Origin: Magnetovibrio blakemorei
GTDB lineage: Bacteria > Pseudomonadota > Alphaproteobacteria > Rhodospirillales > Magnetovibrionaceae
Assembly (NCBI RefSeq): GCF_001746755.1
Contig: NZ_MCGG01000029.1
Span: 21,781 to 85,780, forward strand
Direction of reading: 5' to 3'
DNA: 64,000 nt
Shown: piece after piece, positions 1 through 8,360 of the stretch
How the letters are laid out: each line of letters starts with the position of its first letter
How positions within the stretch are numbered: position 1 is the first letter of the stretch
Notes under the pieces: model-generated
Told to the model about the DNA's origin: nothing
Database searches by the model: none
Seen by the model: the letters and a program-made list of their open reading frames with translations, nothing else
Translations under genes and position numbers: made by a program

Positions 1-1
1 C

Positions 2-823
2 GTGGTTTGGTACTCAAAAGACAATACGATTTCGGGTAACTCCATCAGCGGTGGACGGTATGCGTTGCACTTTATGTACGCGCAATACAATTTGGTAAGC
101 AACAACCACTTCGATAACAATTCGGTTGGCACGTTCTTGATGTACAGCGATGGTGTGGTGCTGCGGGGAAATCGCATATCGCGGGGGTTGGGTGCCACCG
201 GCATGGGCATCGGGATGAAAGAAAGCAGCGATGTGACGGTGGAAGACAACACCATCTTGTATTGTGCTACGGGTATATACATGGATGTTTCCCCCTATCA
301 ACCGGGTACCACCAACCGTATCGTGCGCAATCGTTTGTCGTTTAATTCCATCGGTATTTTGTTTCACAACGATTGGACCGGGAACGTATTGGAAGACAAT
401 CGATTTGAATCCAACTACGTTCAGGTGTCAGTCAATGCGGGTGCCAGCGCCAAGCGCAACGATTGGGACGGAAACTATTGGGACGATTATTTAGGCTTTG
501 ACCGCAACAAAGATGGCATCGGCGATAACGCCCATGAACAGCGCGTGTATGCGGATCGTTTGTGGATGGATGTACCGGCAGCCTCGTTCTTTAAAGGCTC
601 TGCAGTGTTGTCGATGCTGGATTTCTTGGAACGTTTAGCGCCTTTGTCGGAGCCCGTGTTGTTGTTGAGCGATCCCCGGCCAAAAATGACGGCCGACGTT
701 AAAGTGGCCCGCGCAGATGACGAGACAAAAGAGGAAAGTGCGCCCCACGAAGGCCCACAGTTAAAATACGATCCGTTTGGCCTGTCCAATCGGGTTCCCA
801 AATACATGCAACAAGAACGGTGA
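2..823 (+). CDS. nosD: NosD, periplasmic copper-site maturation protein (5' end cut off by window edge)
   Basis: NosD is a periplasmic right-handed beta-helix protein that works with the NosFY ABC transporter to build the copper centres of nitrous oxide reductase. The visible 273 residues contain many short Asn/Gly-rich helix rungs (for example NTISGN, VLRGNRIS, VEDNTI, IVRNRL, VLEDNRF) and the family's typical NDWDGNYWDDY stretch near residue 153. The reading frame is open to the left edge, so the true start lies outside the window and the first GTG is not the real start. It is followed after 10 bases by nosG and belongs to the same + strand operon. The identity rests on the repeat pattern plus the neighbours nosFLY. 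Confidence 0.93.
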   Translation: MVWYSKDNTISGNSISGGRYALHFMYAQYNLVSNNHFDNNSVGTFLMYSDGVVLRGNRISRGLGATGMGIGMKESSDVTVEDNTILYCATGIYMDVSPYQPGTTNRIVRNRLSFNSIGILFHNDWTGNVLEDNRFESNYVQVSVNAGASAKRNDWDGNYWDDYLGFDRNKDGIGDNAHEQRVYADRLWMDVPAASFFKGSAVLSMLDFLERLAPLSEPVLLLSDPRPKMTADVKVARADDETKEESAPHEGPQLKYDPFGLSNRVPKYMQQER

Positions 824-833
824 GAGCAGCCCC

Positions 834-1598
834 ATGACGGACGCCAAAACACCCCCAACGAAAAAACCTGTAACCGTGCGCCAGTTGCGCGAACGCCGAC
901 AAGTGCTGCGCTCCATCGGCGCGGGTGCCGGCGTCATTGGTGCGGCGATGCTGGGCTTTTTCCCGGTCATGAAAAAATGGACGGAACGATTGCGGCCTCC
1001 AGGCGGGCTTTTAGAAGATCCTTTTTTGGCCGCCTGCATCAAATGCGGACAGTGTGTTCAGGTTTGCCCGGTCGAAGCCATTAAATTGGGCGATTTGGAC
1101 GAGGGTTTTGGCGTTGGTGTGCCGTATATCGATGCACGCAGCCAAGCGTGTGACTTTTCGTGCGATGCCGTGCAGTGCGTTCTGGCATGCCCGACCGGGG
1201 CGCTGTCGCACGACACGGATACCAAGGAACAAGTGCACATGGGGGTGGCGCGCTTATCGCGTCCCAAGGCCTGTTTGGCGCGCCTGGGTAAAGGTTTCAA
1301 GGGTCCCGCGCGCGGGGCGGATCATCCCGGATTGCACCGTTATATGGAGGTCGATCGGTGGAATCCGATTTTGATTTCAGATCACCCATACGATCTTGAG
1401 CTTTGCGACTTGTGCGTTCGTGAATGTCCAATCGTAGGTGCGATTACACTGGAACGCATTAACCTAGATCCCAGCGATTTACGGGGAACGCCCGTGGTGT
1501 TTGACAAGTGTGTCGGCTGCGGCATGTGTGAAATGATCTGCCCGGTGGACCCGCCTGCCATTGTCATTGATAAACGCCAACCTGGGGAGGACGCATGA
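834..1598 (+). CDS. nosG: NosG/NapG-like periplasmic iron-sulfur protein
   Basis: This is a 254-residue four-cluster ferredoxin of the NapG family, expected to pass electrons from a quinol-oxidising membrane partner (the next gene) towards N2O reductase. Cysteine groups lie at about 68-78 (CIKCGQCVQVCP), 106-119, 191-198 (CDLCVRECP) and 226-236 (CVGCGMCEMICP). The N-terminus has an RRQVLR motif followed by a hydrophobic Gly/Ala stretch, which looks like a Tat signal. I chose the ATG at 834 because it follows a GAGAGCAG ribosome-binding sequence; the frame is open further upstream inside nosD. The stop overlaps the nosH start (ATGA). A NapG inside a nitrate reductase cluster is the alternative, but nosD and nosFLY on either side argue for NosG. 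Confidence 0.88.
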   Translation: MTDAKTPPTKKPVTVRQLRERRQVLRSIGAGAGVIGAAMLGFFPVMKKWTERLRPPGGLLEDPFLAACIKCGQCVQVCPVEAIKLGDLDEGFGVGVPYIDARSQACDFSCDAVQCVLACPTGALSHDTDTKEQVHMGVARLSRPKACLARLGKGFKGPARGADHPGLHRYMEVDRWNPILISDHPYDLELCDLCVRECPIVGAITLERINLDPSDLRGTPVVFDKCVGCGMCEMICPVDPPAIVIDKRQPGEDA

Positions 1599-2572
1599 TG
1601 TCGCTGTTGACCTCAATTGCCGAAATGTTCGGACGCGCCCCAGGCTCAAAGCCGGATGACAGTGCTTACTCCGAAGGGGCCCGCGCTCTTCACGACGCCA
1701 AGCGGACCAAAGAGGGTAAAAAGGAACGGGTCGCCGCCATTAAGGCCGAACGCGATCTGCATCCGTCGCACAAATGGCGCAACCGACGCTGGGCGTCGAT
1801 CTTGATCGTCAACGCGCTGTTCATCGTGTCCTTCTCTTGGGACATTCAGTTGATCGAAGGCTCTTTGTCGGCGTCGCGCGTGGTCGGGTTCCACTTTGCC
1901 GACTTGAACGCGTCCTTGCAGGTCATGCTGGCGTTTAAGGAAATTCTCATCAACCTGGTGATCGGTACTGCGACGGTATTGTTGCTGTGGTGGTTGTTGG
2001 GCGGACGAACATTTTGCTCGTGGGTGTGCCCCTATCATTTGTTGGCGGAATTGGGGGAATACATTCATTTGCGTCTCACCTCCATGAAGCTGGTGCGCGA
2101 CATGGCCATGCATCGTGGCTTGCGCACGGTTTTGTACATTGTGTTTGCCGGGCTTGCCTTTGGCAGCGGATATACGGTGTTCGAAGCCATTTCACCGGTC
2201 GGGATTTTGTCCCGCGCCATGATCTACGGCCCTGGATTGGCGCTGATCTGGGTGGTCGTGTTGTTGTTGTTTGAAGTGTTTTTCACCCGCCGGGCCTGGT
2301 GTCGCTATATGTGCCCCATCGGTTTGACTTATGGCATGGTGGGCATTACCTCACCCGTGCATGTGACCTACAATTTGGAAAACTGTTTGCATGAAGGTGA
2401 CTGCCGCGCTGTTTGCCTGGTCCCTCATGTGCTGGAAGTGACCAAAAAGGGTTATGCGTTAAAGGAAGATGTGGCTCTCGGGCCGGACTGTACCCGATGC
2501 GGCCTGTGCGTTGACATCTGTCCGACCAATTCGTTGACATACGACGTTATGGGTCTGAACAAGCTTTTATGA
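1595..2572 (+). CDS. nosH: NosH/NapH-like membrane quinol dehydrogenase
   Basis: This is a 325-residue membrane protein of the NapH/NosH family, thought to oxidise quinol (menaquinol in the best-studied relatives) and hand electrons to the NosG-type ferredoxin. It has about four to five hydrophobic segments (around 66-80, 112-137, 178-197, 210-231). The two family CxxxCP motifs are at 141-146 (CSWVCP) and 236-241 (CRYMCP). One conventional cluster motif is at 299-309 (CTRCGLCVDICP), with a less regular Cys group at 264-274. It overlaps nosG by four bases, so the two are probably translationally coupled. The charged, Lys-rich N-terminal 60 residues are somewhat long for the family. Confidence 0.88.
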   Translation: MMSLLTSIAEMFGRAPGSKPDDSAYSEGARALHDAKRTKEGKKERVAAIKAERDLHPSHKWRNRRWASILIVNALFIVSFSWDIQLIEGSLSASRVVGFHFADLNASLQVMLAFKEILINLVIGTATVLLLWWLLGGRTFCSWVCPYHLLAELGEYIHLRLTSMKLVRDMAMHRGLRTVLYIVFAGLAFGSGYTVFEAISPVGILSRAMIYGPGLALIWVVVLLLFEVFFTRRAWCRYMCPIGLTYGMVGITSPVHVTYNLENCLHEGDCRAVCLVPHVLEVTKKGYALKEDVALGPDCTRCGLCVDICPTNSLTYDVMGLNKLL

Positions 2573-2597
2573 GCCCGCAAAGAAAGACAACTTTTCC

Positions 2598-3443
2598 ATG
2601 ATCGAATTTGCAAAGGTATCGAAGACCTTTCAACGCCGGGCCGTCCTTGACGACATCTCGTTGTCCTTCAACAAGGGCGCGCGGGTGGCGTTGGTGGGCT
2701 CCAACGGTGCCGGTAAAACAACGTTGATCCGCTGTCTGTTGGGGGAATACGTCTGTCAGGGCCGTGTTTCTGTCGACGGTGTGGATCCACGCCAAGATCG
2801 TCAGGGCGTGCTGGCGCGCATTGGTTTTGTGCCGCAATTGCCACCACCTTTGAAAATCCCCGTTGGTGAATTGATCAACTATGCCGCCAGCTTGTGCTGC
2901 AGCGATCCGCTGCGCATGGAACAGGTGGCCACGCAATTGGGCTTGGACATGAAGGTCATTCGCACCCAGCCGTTCGTTAAATTGTCCGGTGGGCAAAAGC
3001 AAAAATTGCTGATCGGGATTGCCTTGGGACGCGACAGTGACATTTTGGTGATGGACGAACCGGCGGCCAATCTTGATCCTCAATCACGGAAAATTTTCTT
3101 CAACCTGTTGTCGGAGCGCTCACCGGACACGGTGATGTTGATGTCCAGTCACCGCATTGATGAGGTCGCGGCCTTGGTCAACCGGGTGGTGGAATTGGAC
3201 CGGGGCAAAGTCGTGCTGGACGATCATGTTGCCGATACGGTGGACCCATCGGCGGTGCAAGCGTGCTCGCTGCATCTGAGCCGTCCCGAAGACGCTTTGG
3301 CCAAGACGCTCAGTGCTTGGGGCTTTGCCTCATCAGATCAGGGTTTGGTGTGGAGCGGCACCGTGGCAGGGCCGGACAGATTGCGCTTTTTCGCCATGAT
3401 GTCGCGCTACGCGGGGCTGGTGTCTGGATTGGAACTCAAATGA
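2598..3443 (+). CDS. nosF: NosF, ABC transporter ATPase for N2O reductase maturation
   Basis: NosF is the cytoplasmic ATPase of the NosDFY complex needed for assembly of the CuZ sulfide-copper site. The 281-residue product has Walker A GSNGAGKT at about 34-41, the signature LSGGQ at 129-133 and Walker B ILVMDEP at 149-155, followed by an H-loop histidine in MSSHRIDE. The start ATG at 2598 lies 25 bases after nosH. The stop TGA overlaps the nosL start (ATGA). The C-terminal 60 residues after the ATPase core are typical for NosF and are of unknown role. Function is assigned by family and by the position between nosD and nosY. Confidence 0.92.
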   Translation: MIEFAKVSKTFQRRAVLDDISLSFNKGARVALVGSNGAGKTTLIRCLLGEYVCQGRVSVDGVDPRQDRQGVLARIGFVPQLPPPLKIPVGELINYAASLCCSDPLRMEQVATQLGLDMKVIRTQPFVKLSGGQKQKLLIGIALGRDSDILVMDEPAANLDPQSRKIFFNLLSERSPDTVMLMSSHRIDEVAALVNRVVELDRGKVVLDDHVADTVDPSAVQACSLHLSRPEDALAKTLSAWGFASSDQGLVWSGTVAGPDRLRFFAMMSRYAGLVSGLELK

Positions 3444-3916
3444 TGGGGGTAAACTTCACGCGAGCAATGCTGCTAAGCGCGTTGCTGGTGCTCAGCGCCT
3501 GCTGGGGTGGGGACAAAACCGGGCCGGAAGACATTCATTGGGACCGCGAAAGCTGTGAGCTTTGCAAAATGCTCATCAGTGATGCCCGCTTTGCCGCTGA
3601 GGTGCGCGGTGGGGCCAAAAACAAGATCACCAAATTTGACGATATCGGTTGTGCTGTAAACTGGCTCAATGAGCAAGATTGGGCCGGCGATCCGGCGACG
3701 GAAATTTGGGTTGCCGATGTCACCAGCACACGGACCAATATGATTTGGTTGAATGCCCGCGATGCCCATTACGTGAAGGCCGAGCTGACCCCAATGAATT
3801 ATGGTTATGGTGCCGTCTCCGACCCCAAACAGGGCATTGATTTTGCCCAGATGACAGCAAAAATTTTGACCGATACACCCAATCACATTTGCAAAGTGCC
3901 CCTGAACAACAATTGA
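3440..3916 (+). CDS. nosL: NosL, copper-binding lipoprotein
   Basis: NosL is an outer-face lipoprotein that binds Cu(I) and delivers it to NosD/NosZ. The frame is open from 3263, but the start at 3440 overlapping the nosF stop gives a proper lipoprotein signal: a short basic start, a hydrophobic core and the lipobox LSAC with lipidation Cys at about 21. The copper motif CELCKM is at 39-44, matching the family CxxCxM pattern, and a conserved DDIGC segment follows. The 158-residue length is normal for NosL. A second in-frame ATG sits immediately after the first. Position between nosF and nosY supports the call. Confidence 0.9.
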   Translation: MMGVNFTRAMLLSALLVLSACWGGDKTGPEDIHWDRESCELCKMLISDARFAAEVRGGAKNKITKFDDIGCAVNWLNEQDWAGDPATEIWVADVTSTRTNMIWLNARDAHYVKAELTPMNYGYGAVSDPKQGIDFAQMTAKILTDTPNHICKVPLNNN

Positions 3917-3932
3917 TGAGACGAACAAAACC

Positions 3933-4763
3933 ATGTTCAAATCTTTAGCTCACACAGCCCGGCTTGAATTAACGGAATCCATCCGGGCACGCTGGTTCTT
4001 GGTCTATTCTTTGGTCTTTGGCGCCGTGATGGTGTTGTTGTTGGCATCGGGCCTAACCGATTCTCGGGTCATGGGCTTTACCGGATTGTCGCGCACGCTG
4101 ACCACTTACATCCAGATTTGCATGGCGATTTTGCCGATTTTTATTTTGATCACCATGGTGCGCTCGGTTGCTGGCGACCGTGAAGCCGGGGTGTTGGAAT
4201 ACATGCTGGCTTTGCCGGTGTCTTTGGGCGCTTGGTATTGGGGTAAGCTGTTGGGACGATATGTTACGGTCTTTCTGCCGGTCTTTTTGGCGGTGGTCGT
4301 GGCGGTGGCGTGGGCCGGCGTGCGTGGCTTTGATGTGCCATGGATGGAATTTTTATTCAGCACCGCTTTGTTGGTGTCGTTGACCTGGTGTTTTTTGGGC
4401 ATCGGTATGTTGATTTCCACCATCGCCAAAACGTCGGACGTCGCCCAAGGCGCAGCCTTTACCGTGTGGCTGGTGTTGCTGTTGTTTCTCGATTTGATTT
4501 TGTTGGGGGCGATGGTGCGCGAACAGATGTCCTCGGAAGTGGTGGTGACGATCGCCCTGCTCAATCCCATGCAGGTCTTTCGCACCGCGTCCATGCTGGT
4601 GTTCGATCCGGAATTGATTTTGATGGGCCCTGCGGCGCATGTGATTTTAGATGCGTTGGGGCGAACTGGTTTTTTGATTTTCGGTTTTGTTTATCCCTTG
4701 GTGTTCGGCACACTTAGCGCCGTCACCGGGTTTGTTTTGTTTCGCCGTGGGGACCTACAATGA
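3933..4763 (+). CDS. nosY: NosY, ABC transporter permease
   Basis: NosY is the membrane permease partner of NosF; together with NosD it moves a sulfur species or couples copper handling for CuZ assembly. The 276-residue product shows about six hydrophobic segments (near 20-40, 60-75, 105-127, 140-162, 172-195, 235-270) and the DREAGVLEYMLALPV stretch common to ABC-2 type permeases. The start ATG at 3933 follows nosL by 16 bases. The last codon and stop overlap the next gene in an ATGA arrangement. No catalytic motif is expected in this family, so the assignment rests on topology and operon position. Confidence 0.9.
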   Translation: MFKSLAHTARLELTESIRARWFLVYSLVFGAVMVLLLASGLTDSRVMGFTGLSRTLTTYIQICMAILPIFILITMVRSVAGDREAGVLEYMLALPVSLGAWYWGKLLGRYVTVFLPVFLAVVVAVAWAGVRGFDVPWMEFLFSTALLVSLTWCFLGIGMLISTIAKTSDVAQGAAFTVWLVLLLFLDLILLGAMVREQMSSEVVVTIALLNPMQVFRTASMLVFDPELILMGPAAHVILDALGRTGFLIFGFVYPLVFGTLSAVTGFVLFRRGDLQ

Positions 4764-5407
4764 AGTTTGGTGTTGCTTTGGTGTGTATGGTGTTGTGGGT
4801 CACCAATGCACAAGCACAGTCTGAAGGCTATGCGGAAGACGGGCGCGATATCTATGTGGTGTGCGCCCCGTGTCACGGACCGGAAGGTCAAGGCGGTGGC
4901 GGCGGTGATTATCCGCGCTTGGCGGGCTTGCCGATGGAGTATTTGGTCAGTCAGCTGAAGGCTTTTAAGTCGCGCGAACGCATCAACATTCCGATGTTTC
5001 CGTTCACCGTCGAACGCGAATTGGGGGAACAGGAAGTTCTAGACGTCTCGGCCTACATCACCGAGATGAAACTGGAAAGCCGGCTTCCCGACATGCCTGA
5101 TACGGTTGACGGGTATACCCGTCTGCTGGCGTCAAAGCGGGTTTTGCAAATTCCCCGCGCGCCTGGTGATGCAGACAAGGGGGCAACTGTTTATCAAGAT
5201 GGATGCGCACGTTGCCATGGCGACAAAGGCGAAGGCCGTCCGCATGATCCACCGTTGGGCGGCCAGCACATCAAGTATTTGCAAAAGCAATTTGCCGATA
5301 TTCTGACAGATACCCGGATGCATCCCCGACCGGAAAAAATTATAAAGCCGCTGAGTCAGAGCGATATCGAGAATCTGCTGGCCTATTTTTCTATCCTTGA
5401 CGACTAG
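4760..5407 (+). CDS. Di-heme c-type cytochrome at the end of the nos operon (NosC-like)
   Basis: This is a 215-residue exported di-heme cytochrome resembling the c4 family. A signal peptide spans about residues 1-20 (ends NAQAQ). Heme-binding motifs are CAPCH at 35-39 and CARCH at 149-153. Downstream methionines (for example in IPMFPF) could be axial ligands, giving two c-type domains of about 100 residues. It overlaps nosY by four bases and so is the last gene of the operon. Clade II nos clusters often carry one or two cytochromes (NosC1/NosC2) that may carry electrons to NosZ, so the same role is inferred here. I leave the symbol blank because c4-type cytochromes are diverse. Confidence 0.85.
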   Translation: MKFGVALVCMVLWVTNAQAQSEGYAEDGRDIYVVCAPCHGPEGQGGGGGDYPRLAGLPMEYLVSQLKAFKSRERINIPMFPFTVERELGEQEVLDVSAYITEMKLESRLPDMPDTVDGYTRLLASKRVLQIPRAPGDADKGATVYQDGCARCHGDKGEGRPHDPPLGGQHIKYLQKQFADILTDTRMHPRPEKIIKPLSQSDIENLLAYFSILDD

Positions 5408-5416
5408 GTCTTGGCC

Positions 5417-6361
5417 CTAGAGCACAAACAAACCTGCCGCAGTTGTCAGGGCGAACAAGCCTTGAAATTTGACCGTAGTGCCGAGTAACGGGTTTAGGGC
5501 TACTCCGGGTTCTGTTGCGCGAAATGCGCGGATGGCTTTGAGCGCAAGGGGGATCGTCGCCAGTCCACACAGGGCACCGGGGAAGACGGTTTGGGTCGCA
5601 ACCCCCATACTCAAAAGCACAAACGGTGCGAGCATCAATACGCTATACAAAGAGCGCGACGCGTTGAGGCCAATGCGGATGGCGACGGTGCGTCGCCCAG
5701 CGTCTTTGTCGCCCTTCATGTCGCGCACGTTGTTGAGCAACAACACCCCCCCCGCAGGCAGACCCATGGCGCCCCCCAACAGCACCGCAGCGTCGGAGAC
5801 TTCGCCCGTTTGCAGGTAATAGGTCCCGGCGACGGCGAAAACACCAAAAAAACCAATCACGACCGCCTCTCCAAACGGGGAGTGTGAGATGGGATAAGGG
5901 CCGTGGGAATACAGATAGCCTGCGCCGAGCGAAGCGAGTCCTAAGAAAAATATCGGCCAGCCGCCAATGCCGATCAAGTGGAGGCCGCCCAAAAGGGCCA
6001 GCAAAAAAAGGCTTAGGCCTGCTGCCGACACCTGGTGGGGCAAAGCCCAACCCAAAGCCGTAATGCGGGGCGGGCCAAGGCGCTTTGTTCCTCCCAGCCC
6101 ATCCGTGCCGTTGACAAAATCTTGGGCATCGTTGAACAGATTGGTGGCGATTTGAATGGCGATGGCGCACAGCAAAATAACTGCGGGAACCTCCATATGG
6201 GGCATGGGTTGGGACTGAGTGGCGTGCTCGCTCCACGCCAGCGCCGTGCCCACCAGCACTGGACTGACGGCCATCCCCAATGTTTTGGGGCGGATCGCTT
6301 GCCACCATACTCCCAAATTTGACGGTCGTGCAGGCGGGGAGGGGGGGGGCGTATCGCTCAT
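5417..6361 (-). CDS. menA: UbiA-superfamily prenyltransferase, MenA type
   Basis: MenA attaches a polyprenyl chain to 1,4-dihydroxy-2-naphthoate, making demethylmenaquinone in the membrane. The 314-residue protein has eight to nine hydrophobic segments and the two Asp-rich motifs of the superfamily: NLFNDAQD at about 89-96, and NNVRDMKGDKDAGRRT near 210-225, the latter being characteristic of MenA. The phrase AIRPKTLGMAVSPV near the N-terminus is also MenA-like. The ATG at 6361 was chosen; a TTG nine bases upstream is possible. It is convergent to the nos operon with nine bases between the stops. Another UbiA-type prenyltransferase of unknown substrate is the alternative, since no other men gene is in the window. 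Confidence 0.75.
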   Translation of the reverse strand: MSDTPPPSPPARPSNLGVWWQAIRPKTLGMAVSPVLVGTALAWSEHATQSQPMPHMEVPAVILLCAIAIQIATNLFNDAQDFVNGTDGLGGTKRLGPPRITALGWALPHQVSAAGLSLFLLALLGGLHLIGIGGWPIFFLGLASLGAGYLYSHGPYPISHSPFGEAVVIGFFGVFAVAGTYYLQTGEVSDAAVLLGGAMGLPAGGVLLLNNVRDMKGDKDAGRRTVAIRIGLNASRSLYSVLMLAPFVLLSMGVATQTVFPGALCGLATIPLALKAIRAFRATEPGVALNPLLGTTVKFQGLFALTTAAGLFVL

Positions 6362-6495
6362 GTAAACCAAGTGTCCCGAAATAAATCAAAGAGGCACAGT
6401 TTACAGGCACATGGGAAAAATCGTTACGTAAAATATGGGTTGATTGGGGTTGGTGTTCGGGCAACCCTATGTGGACAAGGTCGGCCTGGGCAGGA

Positions 6496-6521
6496 TCCGT
6501 GCTCTGGGTCCGTGCTCTGGG
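6496..6521. repeat. Perfect tandem 13-bp repeat
   Basis: The 13-mer tccgtgctctggg occurs twice back to back at 6496-6508 and 6509-6521. It lies three bases from the stop of the TlpA-like gene, in the non-coding stretch 6362-6524 between the two minus-strand genes. The rest of that stretch shows no further clear feature. Confidence 0.9.
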
Positions 6522-6524
6522 CCC

Positions 6525-7037
6525 TTATTTCAGCAGAGGAACAACAAAGCGGTTGAGCGCCGCTTCACTGAAGGTTCCGCGTTGCACGTAAGGGATTGAT
6601 CCATCCGGCGCAATGATCACCGTATAGGGCACTTCGCCAAGCGCGTTGCCCCATGCGGCCATGATGGCACTGCCCGCGGTGCCGCTGGTCAGCACCGGAT
6701 AGGGGATCTCCAACGAGTTGGCAAAATTGCTTAACTTGTGGGGATCGTCCAGACCAACGCCGATCACTTGCAGCCCTTCCGTTTTATGGGCTTTGTGCCA
6801 TTTTTTCAGGTCACGAATTTCCGCCTGACAGGGCGCACACCACGTGGCAAAGAAATTCAGCATGATGACCTTGCCCTTCCATTCGGAAAGGGTGTGGACT
6901 TTGCCGTGTATATCGGTCAGTCGGGCATCCATCAGGGCTCCGGCTTGGGCAGGATGATTGCCCGCCGCCCAAGATGGAGGAGCAAAAGCCAACAGGGCTG
7001 CGAAGATAAGAGCCAGTATGGTCAATTTATTTGTCAT
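6525..7037 (-). CDS. TlpA-like secreted thiol:disulfide protein
   Basis: This is a 170-residue periplasmic thioredoxin-fold protein. A signal peptide covers about residues 1-25 (hydrophobic core LTILALIFAALLAFAP, ending SWAAG). The redox motif WCAPC is at 66-70, preceded by the family phrase VIMLNFFATWCAPC. TlpA/ResA/CcmG-type proteins reduce disulfides outside the cytoplasm, often apocytochrome CxxCH cysteines or copper-site thiols. Its start overlaps the end of the prolyl isomerase gene by 11 bases (7027-7037), so the two are translationally linked and belong to the operon headed by the seven-heme cytochrome. A role in maturing that cytochrome is inferred from the linkage, not shown by the sequence. 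Confidence 0.85.
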   Translation of the reverse strand: MTNKLTILALIFAALLAFAPPSWAAGNHPAQAGALMDARLTDIHGKVHTLSEWKGKVIMLNFFATWCAPCQAEIRDLKKWHKAHKTEGLQVIGVGLDDPHKLSNFANSLEIPYPVLTSGTAGSAIMAAWGNALGEVPYTVIIAPDGSIPYVQRGTFSEAALNRFVVPLLK

Positions 7038-8337
7038 TGTTTTGGGCCATCGGCAGTTTCCAGTCGACGGTGAACTGGGTGCTCAGTTGGTTGACGAACA
7101 TGATCAGGTTTTCTTGGAAGATCTGCTGATGTAAGCGGTCTTTGATGACCTCAAACGGCCGTTGTTGGGATTTGCTGCGCCCGTAAATGGCGACCAGATG
7201 ATAGCCATGGGCGGTCTTGATGACCGGGCTCAGCTCACCATCTTTAAGATCTTTAATGGCAGTTTCAATTTCCGCCATACCGGAGCCTTCTTTGACCCAG
7301 CCCATGTCGCCCTTGTTCTGGCGGCCAATGGGATCGATGGAATGTTCTCCAGCGAGAACGTACAGGCTTTCTCCCGCAAGAATGCGTTTGTGTAAGGCTT
7401 CGGCTTCATCCGCTGTCGCCACGACGATTTGCGCCACATGACGCACTTCGGGTACATATCCGATGCCGGGATGGTTTTTGAAATAAGCCTGCAAGATGTC
7501 GTCGGTGACCCATTCTGAATCCATGTGTTCAAGCAACAAAGCGGGAAGCCGTTCTGCACGAAAGGCAGCCAGAATGGCGCTCACATCCAGGGCCTCGGCC
7601 TCGGCGGCGCGGACCACCAGTTCGAGCTCGACGGCATTGAACAGTCGATCACGCAGCACATGCTCGTCGTCGGATGTTTTTAAGGCATCCTCGCCTAAGA
7701 TGTCGGACAACCGTAGATTCAGGTTATCGGCTTGGGCCAGAACCGTATCGGAGGCCGCGCCGATCTTGAGGCGATCATCATGCATGACCAAATGGTAGCG
7801 GGTTTTCAAATTTTCCAGCGCCAGTGCCCGCAACACCCGGTACTGGGCGCTGATGTATGCGTTTTGGGCAGGTTCCAGCGCTTCGGGTTGATCCTTTAGG
7901 GTTTCAGCGAGTTCGGCCAATTTAGCTTCGGGTATGCGAATGTCGGCACGCAGCTTGTCCATGTATGCCCGATACAAAATACCGCGTTTATAGGCACTCA
8001 TCTGGGTGAGATACGCCGGGTCGTTATCCAGTCCGCGGCGTTCCGCTTCGAGCAACAACAGCTGTCCGGCCACCAGTCGTTTTAAGATGTCGCCACGCAG
8101 TGCCGCTTGATCGTTTGGATCCATGGCGGGGAATTGGACAGAAAACGTTGAACTGCCAATGGCTGTTTCCAAATCCGTCATGGTGATGGGGCGCTCACCC
8201 ACCAAAACCAGAACTTGATCTTGATCCAAAGCGGAGGCGGAGGTTGCCCAGGGCAAAGTGGCACTCAGCAGAACGCCCAAAATGGCCCCCAAAACTGTCG
8301 AGGAAACCCAACGTTGCGGCGTGAAAGATGTGCTCAT
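7027..8337 (-). CDS. Secreted PpiC/parvulin-type peptidyl-prolyl isomerase
   Basis: This 436-residue protein has a signal-like N-terminus (a hydrophobic stretch about 13-35 ending ATSASA), a long helical region, and a C-terminal rotamase domain at about 270-370. That domain carries the parvulin features VRHVAQIVV, GESLYVLAGEHSID, GDMGWV and HGYHLVAI. Such proteins (PpiC, SurA, NifM types) catalyse prolyl cis-trans isomerisation and chaperone exported or cofactor-loaded proteins. I chose the ATG at 8337; the frame extends 23 codons upstream without a signal-like start. It sits between the multiheme cytochrome and the TlpA-like gene, overlapping the latter by 11 bases. The cytochrome as its client is an inference. 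Confidence 0.85.
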   Translation of the reverse strand: MSTSFTPQRWVSSTVLGAILGVLLSATLPWATSASALDQDQVLVLVGERPITMTDLETAIGSSTFSVQFPAMDPNDQAALRGDILKRLVAGQLLLLEAERRGLDNDPAYLTQMSAYKRGILYRAYMDKLRADIRIPEAKLAELAETLKDQPEALEPAQNAYISAQYRVLRALALENLKTRYHLVMHDDRLKIGAASDTVLAQADNLNLRLSDILGEDALKTSDDEHVLRDRLFNAVELELVVRAAEAEALDVSAILAAFRAERLPALLLEHMDSEWVTDDILQAYFKNHPGIGYVPEVRHVAQIVVATADEAEALHKRILAGESLYVLAGEHSIDPIGRQNKGDMGWVKEGSGMAEIETAIKDLKDGELSPVIKTAHGYHLVAIYGRSKSQQRPFEVIKDRLHQQIFQENLIMFVNQLSTQFTVDWKLPMAQNNDK

Positions 8338-8360
8338 CGATAGATACGTCCTTAGGTTTA

